Assembly: GCA_035559795.1 (NCBI GenBank)
Contig: DATMAR010000007.1
Location: 62,001-126,000, forward strand
Length of the DNA: 64,000 nucleotides
Source: Fimbriimonadales bacterium
Lineage (GTDB): Bacteria; Armatimonadota; Fimbriimonadia; Fimbriimonadales; ATM1
Direction of reading: 5' to 3'
Shown in pieces: positions 7,908 to 17,155 of the stretch (position 1 is its first letter; every line of letters begins with the position of its first letter). Under the pieces are notes generated by a model. That model was not told where the DNA came from and searched no databases. It saw only the letters and a list, made by a program, of their open reading frames with translations. Made by a program: the position numbers and the translations under genes.

Positions 7908-9161
7908 ATGCAAGCGAATGATGGTTTAACTCGGAGAGACTTTCTCAAAAAATCAGCAATGGTAACCGCTTCGATGGTCATCCCTTCGGGAGTTTTCGCA
8001 TTAGGTTCTGAAACGATAAAAGTTGGTCTGATAGGTTGTGGAGGGCGCGGAACAGGCGCTGCAGCGGACGCCGCAGAAGCAGACCCTGCCGTCGTTCTTT
8101 GGGCGATGGGGGATCTTTTCCAAGACCGTTTGGAAAGTTCTCGAAAGCATCTCCAAGAAACCCTAAAAGATCGTTGCCAAGTCCCCAACGAACGCGCTTT
8201 CGTCGGTTTCGATGCTTACAAACAAGTCCTCGAAAGCGGTGTGGATATCGTAATTCTCACTGCGCCTCCCGGTTTTCGCCCACAGCATTTGAGAGTGAGT
8301 GTGGAGGCGGGGAAACACGTTTTCATGGAAAAACCGATTGCGGTAGATGCTCCTGGAGTTCGCTCTGTTATCGATTCTTCCGATTTAGCGCGTGCAAAAG
8401 GGCTTTGCATCGTAGCAGGTACGCAGCGCAGACATGACGTTGCGTATCGTGAGGCGATGAAACGAATTCACGATGGCGCACTCGGCGAAGTCGTTGCTTG
8501 TTATGCGTATTGGAATCAAGGCGGTCTTTGGATGGTTCCTCGCAAAGAAGGATGGAGCGATGTCGAATGGCAAATACGCAACTGGCTTTATTTCACTTGG
8601 CTTTCTGGCGACCACATCGTGGAACAGCACATCCACAACATCGATGTATGCAATTGGGCAATGAACGACCATCCCGTGAAAGCGATTTCATTGGGGGGGC
8701 GACAAGTGCGCACAGACCCTAATTACGGGCATATCTACGACCATTTCGCAACGGAATTCGAATATGCGAATGGTGTGAAAATGGTAAGCATGTGCCGACA
8801 GATTGACGGGACGGCATGGCGTGTCGGCGAGCATATCGTCGGAACGAAAGGAACTTCGGATGCAAACAATTGGATCAACGGCGAGAGCGCATGGCGATTC
8901 GAAGGCGAACGTCCGAATCCCTATGTCTTAGAACATAAAAGGCTCATTCAGGCGATTCGCACCTACCCGATTAATGAGGGACGTCAAGTCGCGGAAAGCA
9001 CCATGACGGCAATCATGGGAAGAATGGCGGCTTACACTGGTCAGGAAGTTACTTGGGAACAAGCGTACAATTCTCAGGAATCTCTTTTCCCCGATAAAGT
9101 CGAATTCGGTCCTAAACCCGTCGCATCCGTAGCGATGCCAGGCTCTACGAAACTTATATAA
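7908..9161 (+). CDS. Gfo/Idh/MocA-family oxidoreductase, TAT-exported (copy 1)
   Basis: This 417-residue NAD(P)-dependent sugar dehydrogenase begins with a twin-arginine signal (LTRRDFLKKSAMVTASMVIPSGVFA, residues 6-30). The Rossmann motif is VGLIGCGGRGTGAA at 39-52. The EKPI segment (GKHVFMEKPIAVDAPGV) holds the conserved Lys of the family near residue 143. Export with bound cofactor is typical of this group in Armatimonadota and Planctomycetes. The substrate is unknown, probably a sugar or inositol. A hydroxypyruvate-isomerase-like gene follows after 18 bases. A perfect 17-base tandem duplication straddles this stop codon. A paralogue is at 15818. Confidence 0.93.
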   Translation: MQANDGLTRRDFLKKSAMVTASMVIPSGVFALGSETIKVGLIGCGGRGTGAAADAAEADPAVVLWAMGDLFQDRLESSRKHLQETLKDRCQVPNERAFVGFDAYKQVLESGVDIVILTAPPGFRPQHLRVSVEAGKHVFMEKPIAVDAPGVRSVIDSSDLARAKGLCIVAGTQRRHDVAYREAMKRIHDGALGEVVACYAYWNQGGLWMVPRKEGWSDVEWQIRNWLYFTWLSGDHIVEQHIHNIDVCNWAMNDHPVKAISLGGRQVRTDPNYGHIYDHFATEFEYANGVKMVSMCRQIDGTAWRVGEHIVGTKGTSDANNWINGESAWRFEGERPNPYVLEHKRLIQAIRTYPINEGRQVAESTMTAIMGRMAAYTGQEVTWEQAYNSQESLFPDKVEFGPKPVASVAMPGSTKLI

Positions 9162-9179
9162 ATACGAAACTTATATAAA
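9146..9179 (+). repeat. Perfect 17-bp tandem duplication across a stop codon
   Basis: TACGAAACTTATATAAA occurs at 9146-9162 and again at 9163-9179. The first copy contains the end and TAA stop of the upstream dehydrogenase gene. The second fills the gap before the next ATG. It looks like a recent slippage or replication duplication. Confidence 0.9.
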
Positions 9180-10103
9180 ATGGAAAGGTTGACTCGGCGC
9201 GAGTTGATAAAGGGGGGGCTTGCTTCCGGTCTCGCTCTTGTCGTCGGGGAAAATTTATTGGGAGAACGAAGAAAGATGAACAAAGCAAAATTCCGATTGA
9301 AATATGCTCCGCATTTCGGCATGTTCGTACACCATGCGGGCAACGATTTGGTGGATCAATTGAAATTCGCTGCTGACGAAGGATTTCAAGCGTGGGAAGA
9401 CAACGGCATGAAGGGTCGCCCTGTAGCCGAACAGGAACGAATTGCAAAAGCGATGTCGCAACTGGGCATGGAGATGGGAATTTTCGTGATTAACCCGAAC
9501 ACAGCGTGGAAACCTTCTCTATCGACCGGAAGCAAAGAAGGGGTGGATGAATTCGTAAAAGAATGCCGCTCTGCTGTCGAAGTCGCAAAGCGTGTAAATG
9601 CGAAATGGATGACGCTCGTTCCTGGGACGATGGATTCGAGACTCGATAAAGGATTTCAACTCGCGAACGTGATCGATGGACTTCGATTCGGAGCGGAAGT
9701 TTTAGAACCGCACGGTCTTGTTATGGTGATGGAAGCACTCAATTCGCGCAGAGACCATCCGGGAATGGTTCTTTCGAAAGTCGCCGATGCTTATTTAATT
9801 TGTCGCGCGGTGAACAGTCCTTCTCTCAAAATTCTTTACGACTTTTATCATCAACAAATCGATGACGGTAATTTAATTCCGAACATGGATTTGTGCTGGT
9901 CGGAGATTGCATATTTCCAAATTGGCGACACTCCGGGGCGCGCAGAACCGATGAGCGGGGAAACGAATTATCGGAATGTGTTCAAACATGTTTATGAAAA
10001 AGGATATACGGGCATTTTAGGGATGGAACATGGGATGAGCAAACCCGGAAAAGAGGGAGAACGCGCGCTTATCGAAGCCTATCGTTGGTGCGACGATTTT
10101 TAG
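9180..10103 (+). CDS. Hydroxypyruvate isomerase-like TIM-barrel protein
   Basis: This 307-residue xylose-isomerase-like TIM barrel has a TAT-type leader (RLTRRELIKGGLASGLALVVGENL, residues 3-26). Family signs are HFGMFVHHAGNDLVDQLKFAADEGFQAWED, MEALNSRRDHPGMVLSKVADAYLICRAVNSPSLKILYDFYHQQI, and QIGDTPGRAEPMSGETNY. The ExxN, DxxH and GMEH segments would bind a divalent metal. Relatives interconvert hydroxypyruvate and tartronate semialdehyde or act on other 2-keto sugars. An ATG at residue 33 (9276) would give a cytoplasmic version. It sits between a dehydrogenase and a sugar ABC transporter, which fits a role in sugar oxidation. Confidence 0.85.
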   Translation: MERLTRRELIKGGLASGLALVVGENLLGERRKMNKAKFRLKYAPHFGMFVHHAGNDLVDQLKFAADEGFQAWEDNGMKGRPVAEQERIAKAMSQLGMEMGIFVINPNTAWKPSLSTGSKEGVDEFVKECRSAVEVAKRVNAKWMTLVPGTMDSRLDKGFQLANVIDGLRFGAEVLEPHGLVMVMEALNSRRDHPGMVLSKVADAYLICRAVNSPSLKILYDFYHQQIDDGNLIPNMDLCWSEIAYFQIGDTPGRAEPMSGETNYRNVFKHVYEKGYTGILGMEHGMSKPGKEGERALIEAYRWCDDF

Positions 10104-10164
10104 AAATTTTGTTTCAGAATACTTTTTGTTATCGAAAACAGCGTCTATATGTAATAATTTCTAT

Positions 10165-11412
10165 ATGGTCTGGGCATATATTCTTCCGCTTTTCACCTCT
10201 CCTGGCAAAATCGAGCTCGCGGAGCCGTTTCTCGTAAAAGCCGGAAACGAAATTATCAAGGTGGAGGTCGGTCACGCCGCTCCTACCTTCGCGGATTTCG
10301 ATGGAGACGGACTTCCCGACTTGCTCGTCGGGCAATTCGGCAATGGGCGACTCCGAATTTACAAAAACGTAGGGACGCGCACAGAACCCAAGTTCGACAA
10401 GTTCGAATGGTTCATGGCGGATGGAAAAATCGCTGAAATCGAGGCTGGGTGATGCATCGGATTCGGTCCGCGGTTCGCGGACCTCGATGGCGACGGGATT
10501 AGCGATGTCATTTCCGGTTCTTATACGAAAGGTCTTTCCTTTTTCAAAGGTCTCGGTGGTGGAAAATTCGCTGCTGCGAAACCCATTCTCACCAAGTCCG
10601 GAAAACCTCTTTCCGAGGAATATGCGCAGAGTCCGTGTCTCGGAGATTGGGATGGAGATGGCGATTGGGACATCGTGCTCGGTTTCATTTCTGGCAACGT
10701 GAAACTCTATCGTAATAACGGAGATATGACGTTCAGCGAAGGAGAAGAATTGAAATGCAATGGCAAGCCGATTAGTGCTTTTGACGGAGGGCCTTGCGTT
10801 ACGGATTGGGATGGGGATGGTATTTTGGATTTGATCCTGGGTGACGACTTAGGGAACGTCATCTTTTATAAAGGAACTGCGAAGGATTCTCTCGATTTGA
10901 CGATGGATGAGAATGCATACATTCTTCCCAAAGAAAACTCCAAAGACGCATGGAAAATGCGAAAACTCGATTCCAAATCTAAATATGGTTTTTCGCCGGC
11001 GAAGCCCGGAGCACGAGTGAAACCATTCACTGCAGATTGGAACGGAGATGGAAAACTCGATTTGCTGGTAGGAGATTTCTTCAACCTCGAAAGACCTGCA
11101 CCCAAACTTACCGAAAAACAGAAAAAGGAACTGAGTGCACTCGAGGATAAGCAAAGAGCCATCGTGAAAAAACAGCAAGTTTGTTATGAGCGTATTGGAA
11201 AACAGGCACTACGAGTCATAGGTAAAAATAAAATAGAGGAACTTTCCCAAGAAGAGATGCAAAAATACGTCGACACATTCAGGAAAATAGGGGAGCAAGA
11301 CAAAGAGTATCTGCAATTGAATCAAGAGTATTATAAACTCCATCAAGCAATCGAAAAACTCCGCCCCACTCCTGAGTTAACAGGAGTCGTTTGGGTTTAT
11401 TTGAGAAAGTAA
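10165..11412 (+). CDS. Secreted FG-GAP/VCBS five-repeat protein, predicted selenoprotein (Sec-Cys pair)
   Basis: One frame of 415 residues runs through a single TGA at 10450-10452. Callers would split it into three or more overlapping fragments. A short signal sequence (VWAYILPLFTS) starts at the chosen ATG; TTG at 10126 is an alternative. Five calcium-type repeats follow: DFDGDGLPD, DLDGDGISD, DWDGDGDWD, DWDGDGILD and DWNGDGKLD, the pattern of a beta-propeller. The TGA lies between repeats 1 and 2 in EAG, TGA, CIGFGPRFADLDGDG, giving U96-C97. Related repeat proteins carry Cys in this G-C-x-G-F-x-P segment. A helical charged region (KLTEKQKKELSALEDKQ, onwards) fills residues 310-410. The hairpin after TGA is strong. 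It sits between isomerase and rbsA, so it may be a surface sugar-pathway protein. Function unknown. Confidence 0.85.
10453..10488 (+). promoter_or_regulatory. Predicted bacterial SECIS hairpin for the 10165 selenoprotein
   Basis: GGTCCGCG (10465-10472) and CGCGGACC (10476-10483) form a perfect 8-bp stem with the loop GTT. Outside it, ATCG (10456-10459) can pair with CGAT (10485-10488). The loop begins 20 bases after the TGA and its first base is G. It is the strongest of the three hairpins. Its loop shares GTT with the element at 2281. Confidence 0.85.
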
Positions 11413-11422
11413 TTTTCACAAC

Positions 11423-12919
11423 GTGCCTGGAATCGAAGTCCGCAGTATCGTCAAGGACTTCCCTGCTGTTCGCGCTCTGGACGACGTAAGCGTACGTTTC
11501 GCCCAGGGAGAAGTTCATGGAATAATCGGGGAAAACGGGGCGGGGAAAAGCACGCTGATGCGAATCTTGGGGGGGCTCGAAAGTCCGACCTCCGGCGAAA
11601 TCTACATAGAAAGTAATGGGAAAACCCAGCGGGTCGAATTTCGAAACGTGCGCGATTCGCTGCGCCATGGCATAGCCATGATTCACCAAGAACTCAATTT
11701 AGTTGACGATTTAACGATTGCAGAAAACGTATTTTTAGGAACCGAGCCGACAAAAGGGGGAATCCTACAACGCGCTCGAATGCACGACGCAACGAAACAT
11801 TTGCTCGACCGTATCGGAGCGAATTTCGAACCGTATATCGAGGTCGGCAAACTATCCATTGCAGAAAAACAACTCGTCGAAATCGCAAAAGCCCTTACCT
11901 ACGACGCTTCTACGCTGATTATGGATGAACCGACATCGGTTCTCAGCGAACGCGAAACGAAGAATCTTTTTTCGCTTATCAAAAACCTGAAAAGTCGCGG
12001 CGTGAGCGTGATCTACATTTCTCATCGTCTCGCGGAAGTGGAAGAAATTTGCGATAGAATCACCGTTCTGCGCGACGGCAAACACATTCGTACATTTCCA
12101 AAAGGGGAATTGACACAGACCGAAATGGCAAATCTCATGGTGGGGCGCCCTTTGAGCGACATGTTTCCCACAAAAGTCCCGTTCGAGAAAACCCGTCCCG
12201 CTCTATCCGTTCGCGCTCTTTTGGGAGAGGGTATGCGAGAACCTGTCGACTTCGAAATCTTTCCGGGTGAGATTCTCGGATTGGCAGGTCTAATCGGTGC
12301 AGGGCGAACGGAACTCGCAGAAACGATTTTCGGAATCCGCTGCATTCTTTCTGGAGAAATCTCTCGTCATGAGGCAAGATGCGCCATTCGCACCGCTAAA
12401 GACGCCATGCAAAACAAAATCGCATACGTTTCGGAGGATCGAAAAGAAAAGGGATTGATCTTGAATATGGACGTTGTCGAAAACATCACCCTCGCCAATC
12501 TTTCCGCTTACGCAAAGCCTATCCTACGTTTCTCCGAAGAAAGAAAAGCAGCAAAAGAATGGACTGAGAAACTCGACATACGAGTTCCGAATTTACATGC
12601 TCCTGTGCTTTACTTGAGCGGGGGGAATCAACAAAAAACCTCTTTAGCGAAATGGTTAGACACGAAACCCGAAGTCCTCATTTTAGACGAGCCGACGCGC
12701 GGTGTGGATATCGGGGCGAAAAGAGAAATTTATGAAATCATCCATCGCCTTGCCTCCGAAGGAATGGCTTGCATTCTGATTTCCTCTGAAATGCAGGAAT
12801 TGATTGGTTTATGTCATCGTGTACTCGTGATGAGGGGGGGAAGAATCGTGAAAGAACTTCGTGGGGATGATATCTCGGAATCGGCGATAATGACGGCAGC
12901 GGTGGGGATTGAGGCATAA
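11423..12919 (+). CDS. rbsA: Ribose-type sugar ABC transporter, ATP-binding protein
   Basis: This 498-residue protein has two ABC domains, as usual for RbsA/MglA/XylG. The first has Walker A GENGAGKST near residue 38, a signature region LSIAEKQLVEIAKAL and Walker B LIMDEPTS. The second has a degenerate Walker A (GLIGAGRTE), signature LSGGNQQKTSLAKW and Walker B LILDEPTRGVD. The degenerate second site is normal for the family. It powers uptake of ribose, galactose, xylose or inositol with the permease at 12987 and the binding protein at 14044. The start is GTG, 10 bases after the Sec FG-GAP gene. The order rbsA-rbsC-rbsB suggests an operon. Confidence 0.93.
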   Translation: MPGIEVRSIVKDFPAVRALDDVSVRFAQGEVHGIIGENGAGKSTLMRILGGLESPTSGEIYIESNGKTQRVEFRNVRDSLRHGIAMIHQELNLVDDLTIAENVFLGTEPTKGGILQRARMHDATKHLLDRIGANFEPYIEVGKLSIAEKQLVEIAKALTYDASTLIMDEPTSVLSERETKNLFSLIKNLKSRGVSVIYISHRLAEVEEICDRITVLRDGKHIRTFPKGELTQTEMANLMVGRPLSDMFPTKVPFEKTRPALSVRALLGEGMREPVDFEIFPGEILGLAGLIGAGRTELAETIFGIRCILSGEISRHEARCAIRTAKDAMQNKIAYVSEDRKEKGLILNMDVVENITLANLSAYAKPILRFSEERKAAKEWTEKLDIRVPNLHAPVLYLSGGNQQKTSLAKWLDTKPEVLILDEPTRGVDIGAKREIYEIIHRLASEGMACILISSEMQELIGLCHRVLVMRGGRIVKELRGDDISESAIMTAAVGIEA

Positions 12920-12986
12920 GTGAGAAGACAACTACTCGCCATGGAGAAAACCGAAGTAAAATCTCAGATAACCTAAAACATTCGCT

Positions 12987-13985
12987 ATGAAAATTCTCGG
13001 CACGTTTCTTCAGCGATACGGAGTCCTTGCGGCGTTCCTTCTTCTTTTTGCATGGAATGCGTTTAGAGACCCTGGAGTTTTCCTACAACCGGAGAATCTT
13101 CGCAACCTCGTCAACCAAAACGTCGGCGTCGGAATCATCGCAATCGGAATGACACTCGTGATTATTACGGGGGGGATCGACCTTTCCGTCGGAAGCATGT
13201 TAGCGCTCGCTGCCGCGCTCGGAATCACCGCACTCAATAAAACGATATCTTTAGGATACGGAGAAAGCGTTGCGTGTGCGATTGCGGCAGTCGTTTCCAT
13301 CGCTTCGGGTACGTTGATGGGGGCATTCAATGGGTTATTGGTCGCGTACGGGCGCATTGCTCCTTTCGTAGCGACCCTCGCAGGTTTTGCGGCATATCGC
13401 TCGCTGTGTCTTGCGCTCGCCGATGGAGGAGAAATTCGTTCTCAAAGCACAGAACTTTTTCCGTCTTTGGTGCGCGGAGGGATTCCCTTGCCGCTCGTAA
13501 ATGTCAGCGGGGGGGAGCCATTGATGATTACGTGGGGCATCATTCTTTTCCTATTAGCCGCATTGTTGGCCGGATTCATATTGAACTATTTGCCGTACGG
13601 ACGTCATGCGATTGCGACGGGTAGTAACGAGCGCGCAGCAATTTACAGCGCCATCAACATCGCAAGCACACGATGGATTGCCTATACCCTTTTAGGATTC
13701 CTCACCGGCATTGCTGCATTCACGCAAGCGAGTCGCATGAATTCCGTCGCTTCCGGTTCTCTCGGAAATCTTTATGAACTGGATGCGATTGCCGCCGTAG
13801 TCATCGGCGGCACGAGTTTGCGGGGGGGCAAAGGTCGAATTTGGGGAACCGTCGTCGGGGTTCTTCTTTTGGGCATCATCACGAATATGCTCGTAGTCGC
13901 CAACGTTTCTGTGCATTGGCAAGGCGTCGTAAAAGGCTCGGTCATCCTCGCTGCCGTACTTTTACAAAGAGAGCAGAAAGACTAA
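12987..13985 (+). CDS. rbsC: Ribose-type sugar ABC transporter, permease
   Basis: This is a 332-residue membrane protein with about 8-10 hydrophobic segments. The RbsC/XylH family hallmark is clear: IAIGMTLVIITGGIDLSVGSMLALAA near residues 50-75, and GRHAIATGSNERAAIYSAINI with VVIGGTSLRGGKGRIWGTVVGV in the second half. It forms the membrane channel for the RbsA-type ATPase just upstream. A 67-base gap to rbsA contains no clear terminator. The G7 runs at 13169 and 13509 encode Gly-Gly in transmembrane or loop segments. Confidence 0.93.
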   Translation: MKILGTFLQRYGVLAAFLLLFAWNAFRDPGVFLQPENLRNLVNQNVGVGIIAIGMTLVIITGGIDLSVGSMLALAAALGITALNKTISLGYGESVACAIAAVVSIASGTLMGAFNGLLVAYGRIAPFVATLAGFAAYRSLCLALADGGEIRSQSTELFPSLVRGGIPLPLVNVSGGEPLMITWGIILFLLAALLAGFILNYLPYGRHAIATGSNERAAIYSAINIASTRWIAYTLLGFLTGIAAFTQASRMNSVASGSLGNLYELDAIAAVVIGGTSLRGGKGRIWGTVVGVLLLGIITNMLVVANVSVHWQGVVKGSVILAAVLLQREQKD

Positions 13986-14043
13986 CCTCCCGAGCGAGGT
14001 CAAACTTGGGCTAAGATATAGATTCTAAAAGGAGGTTTTTTGC

Positions 14044-15036
14044 ATGCACTCACGATTCATGAATGGCATTATCATGTCCTTGCTCGCTGCGCTTTTCTTC
14101 GCGGGGTGTGGGAAGCCAGCGGGTTCGCCCCCGACTGGCTCGAGCGGCATTGCTCGAAATCTGAAAATCGGCATTTCCGTTCCCGCAGCGGACCACGGAT
14201 GGACTGCTGGTGTGATTTGGTGGGCGAAGGAGGCGATGAAACTTTATCCCGACGTCGAATGGACGCTCGCTACTGCCGAAAACCCAGACAAGCAAATCAA
14301 AGACCTCGAAACGATGATGACGCAAGGGTTGGACGCGATTGTCGTTCTTGCGACCGAAAGCGCACCCATCACTCCTGTGGCTGAGGAAATAAAAAAACGA
14401 GGAATCCTGCTCGTCAATGTAGACCGCGGTTTTACTAAACCCGTTGCAGACCTTTTCATCGAAGGCGATAACAAAGCGTTCGGACGGAAATCTGCAGAAT
14501 TCATCGTGAACAAACTCAACGGCAAAGGAAAGATCGTGATATTGGAGGGCATTCCGAGCACAGTGAATACCGACCGCGTAGAGGCGGCGATGGAAGTTTT
14601 CAAAAGACACCCTGGAATCGAAATCTTAGATCGACAAACAGGGATGTGGAATCGTCAAAAAGCGCTCGACGTGATGCAAACGATTTTGCTCAAGCATCCG
14701 AAGATCGATGCCGTCTGGGCAGCGGACGACGATATGGCTTTAGGTGCGGAGCAAGCGATCAAAGAGGCTGGACGCGAAAAAGAGATGTGGATTTTAGGGG
14801 GGGCAGGAATGAAGGACATCGTGAAGCGCGTGATGGAAAGCGATCCGCTTTATCCCGCCGACATCACCTATCCGCCTTCCATGATTGCTGTCGGAGTTCA
14901 TGAAGCAGTTTCGATTCTGCGCGATGGCAACCGCGAAAAAATTCTCCAATTCATGCCGAAGCACATTTTGATCGACGTGGAACTGATTACGCCGGAGAAC
15001 GCGAAAGATTATTATTTTCCCGATTCGGTGTTTTGA
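14044..15036 (+). CDS. rbsB: Sugar-binding lipoprotein of the ribose-type ABC transporter
   Basis: This 330-residue periplasmic-binding-protein-like lipoprotein has a signal peptide ending in the lipobox LFFAGC (Cys near residue 22) and a Pro/Ser-rich linker. The type-1 PBP fold follows: KIGISVPAADHGWTAGVIWWAKEA, NPDKQIKDLETMMTQGLDAIVVLAT, KGKIVILEG, and HPKIDAVWAADDDMALGAEQAI. The likely ligand is a pentose or hexose. AAAGGAGG lies 8 bases before the ATG; an ATG at 14059 would also work. It ends the rbsACB unit with TGA, which shows TGA used as a normal stop. Confidence 0.93.
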   Translation: MHSRFMNGIIMSLLAALFFAGCGKPAGSPPTGSSGIARNLKIGISVPAADHGWTAGVIWWAKEAMKLYPDVEWTLATAENPDKQIKDLETMMTQGLDAIVVLATESAPITPVAEEIKKRGILLVNVDRGFTKPVADLFIEGDNKAFGRKSAEFIVNKLNGKGKIVILEGIPSTVNTDRVEAAMEVFKRHPGIEILDRQTGMWNRQKALDVMQTILLKHPKIDAVWAADDDMALGAEQAIKEAGREKEMWILGGAGMKDIVKRVMESDPLYPADITYPPSMIAVGVHEAVSILRDGNREKILQFMPKHILIDVELITPENAKDYYFPDSVF

Positions 15037-15063
15037 GATTACCGGAAGTAATTATTATCGCTT

Positions 15064-15783
15064 TCACAACTTCTTAATTCGAATACTCCGAAACCAGACT
15101 TTATACCCATGGTCCTGGAAGACAATCCGACCTTTTGGTTTCCTCCCGAATTCCGGTAACGAGGCGAATTTGCTCTTCGATACTCGAGCCTTCCAATCCT
15201 CCGAGCCGATTTCGTACTCTACGATTTTTACGCCGTTCATCCAATGCTCAACTCGGTTGCCATTCGCAATAATCCGAACGTAGTTCCATTCGCCTGCCGG
15301 TTTCACGACCTTCTTCGTAGGAGCGTAAAGAGCATATGCCGCACCAGCGGAAGTTTCCGGAGTCTTGCCATTCGGGTGACGCTCGTCATCGAGAATTTGG
15401 AATTCAGGACCCGTTTCGGCAGCCCCCCCATGATCCTCGGTGGCACGGTAAAAGATTCCGCTATTGCCCCCTGGCTCGATTTTCCATTCTAAACGCAATT
15501 CGAAGTTGTCGAACTCCTCGAGCGTACATAAATCCCCCCCGTCTTCACCGGGTACGAGCGCCAGAGCGCCATCACGAACTCCCCATGCTTTCGGTACCGT
15601 CGCGCGTTTCCATCCTCTCCAACCCCTCGTCGTTTTCCCGTCGAAAAGCAACCTATAACCTTCGCTCTTTTCCCTTTGCGTCAAAGTGTTCGGAGGGGTT
15701 TCTTCTCTAACGCCATATTGATAGGCGTAATCCGTTGTCATGTTCGAAGAAAAAACAAGAGCAATGAATGTCAATCCACACAT
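15064..15783 (-). CDS. DUF1080 (3-keto-disaccharide hydrolase-like) secreted protein
   Basis: This 239-residue protein has a signal peptide (CGLTFIALVFSS) and a DUF1080 concanavalin-like fold: YRLLFDGKTTRGWRGW, NFELRLEWKIEPGGNSGIFYRATED, GEWNYVRIIANGNRVEHWMNGVKIVEYE, and the ending GRIVFQDHGYKVWFRSIRIKKL. The domain family includes 3-keto-glycoside hydrolases and carbohydrate-binding proteins. AAAGGAGG lies 8 bases before the ATG. It lies 34 bases after the Gfo/Idh/MocA gene at 15818-17155 on the same strand. The two probably make an operon for oxidation and cleavage of a glycoside. That pairing is known from 3-keto-glucose pathways. Confidence 0.9.
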   Translation of the reverse strand: MCGLTFIALVFSSNMTTDYAYQYGVREETPPNTLTQREKSEGYRLLFDGKTTRGWRGWKRATVPKAWGVRDGALALVPGEDGGDLCTLEEFDNFELRLEWKIEPGGNSGIFYRATEDHGGAAETGPEFQILDDERHPNGKTPETSAGAAYALYAPTKKVVKPAGEWNYVRIIANGNRVEHWMNGVKIVEYEIGSEDWKARVSKSKFASLPEFGRKPKGRIVFQDHGYKVWFRSIRIKKL

Positions 15784-15817
15784 AATCGAAACCTCCTTTT
15801 ATTCGGTAATCAGCATA

Positions 15818-17155
15818 TCACACCCTGTGGATAGGCAGTTTCCATGGCTTTCGATATTCTCGCTGATACGCCAGTGTGTTCTTTCCGGCATTTCCCACAA
15901 TGTCCATTTTTTTCTTATTCCAAAGCACCGTCTCTCCAGATAGGAGCGAAGCGTTGATGAGATGGCAAACAATGGTCGTTTGTGCGAGAGATTCCAAATC
16001 GGCGCGCGGTTTTTCGCGCGTTTTGATGCAATCCAACCAATTGCGCCAATGGTCGTTGGTCGGTGGAAATTGTTCTTTTGGTAATTCTTTTCCATCCGGG
16101 TCGAGTACGACCCAACCTCCGCGCCATAGACGCAATGTCCTGCCATCAGCGCTTACGAATTCGATTCCATGAAAAGGAATTCCGGGATGGTCGCGGCTCA
16201 CCTTCCAGTGTAATACGAACTCCGGATTTTCGAATTTCAACAGGGCTTCCGTAGTATCCGGGGCTGTACGGTCGTCATCCGTTATCGCCCAAAGCCCCCC
16301 CAATGCGGTGATTTCTGTCGGCATAACCAAATCGTCGCTTTGGCTCATTCCCAAAAGAATGATATCGATCAAATGCACTCCCCAATCCGTGGTCATTCCT
16401 CCGCCATAATTCAAAAACCATCTCCAATTGAAGTGCAAATGATTCGGTTTATAAGGAATCAATTCCGCAGGACCTGTCCAAAAATCGTAATCGAGTTCTC
16501 TCGGGGGGGTGGTGGGCTGCTGTCTTCCCGCGCGAAACCCATCGGACATCCACGAACGACAGAGAATCACCTTCCCTAATTTCCCAGAACGAATGTAGGC
16601 GATAACGTCCGTAAAGTCTTGCACGCTTCGTTGCCAAGTACCGACTTGCACGATACGTTTGTATTTCCTCGTCGCAGCAACCATAGGGTTCGCTTCTACG
16701 ATATTGAAAGAAATGGGTTTTTCGCAGTACGCGTCCTTCCCCGCTTCGCAAGCATAAATCAAATTCAATGCATGCCAGTGGTCCGGAGTGCCGATAATCA
16801 CGGCGTCTATATCTTTTTGTTCGAGGAGTTTTCGAAAATCGCGATACACTGCAGGTTTTTTCCCGTATTTTCTTTGCACCTCCAAGAAATCTCCCGGAAT
16901 GCGGTTTTCGTCCACATCGCAAAGTGCAACGACTTCGACTTCAGGGTACTGCATCAAAGTGCGCATATTCGCTCCACCCATACCTCCGCAGCCAATCAAA
17001 CCTAAAAGGATTTTCTCGTTTGCAGAAACCTGCTTGGTGCGGTTAGAGGCTTCAGAAGGAACATCTAGCGCTCCGAGTGCGATTCCACTTGCCGCTAAGC
17101 CGATGCTTCGAACGAATTCCCTCCTGGTAATCCCACCAGCGTCTTCTTTCTTCAT
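15818..17155 (-). CDS. Gfo/Idh/MocA-family oxidoreductase, TAT-exported (copy 2)
   Basis: This is a 445-residue dehydrogenase with a twin-arginine leader (ITRREFVRSIGLAASGIALGALD). The Rossmann motif is LLGLIGCGGMGGANM near residue 49, and the EKPISFN segment holds the catalytic-region Lys. The C-terminal half (HFNWRWFLNYGGGMTTDWGVHLIDI) is typical of exported family members acting on glycosides. AAGGAGG lies 6 bases before the ATG. It precedes DUF1080 on the same strand and converges with the rbsACB operon. The two Gfo/Idh/MocA copies differ widely and probably have different substrates. Confidence 0.93.
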   Translation of the reverse strand: MKKEDAGGITRREFVRSIGLAASGIALGALDVPSEASNRTKQVSANEKILLGLIGCGGMGGANMRTLMQYPEVEVVALCDVDENRIPGDFLEVQRKYGKKPAVYRDFRKLLEQKDIDAVIIGTPDHWHALNLIYACEAGKDAYCEKPISFNIVEANPMVAATRKYKRIVQVGTWQRSVQDFTDVIAYIRSGKLGKVILCRSWMSDGFRAGRQQPTTPPRELDYDFWTGPAELIPYKPNHLHFNWRWFLNYGGGMTTDWGVHLIDIILLGMSQSDDLVMPTEITALGGLWAITDDDRTAPDTTEALLKFENPEFVLHWKVSRDHPGIPFHGIEFVSADGRTLRLWRGGWVVLDPDGKELPKEQFPPTNDHWRNWLDCIKTREKPRADLESLAQTTIVCHLINASLLSGETVLWNKKKMDIVGNAGKNTLAYQREYRKPWKLPIHRV

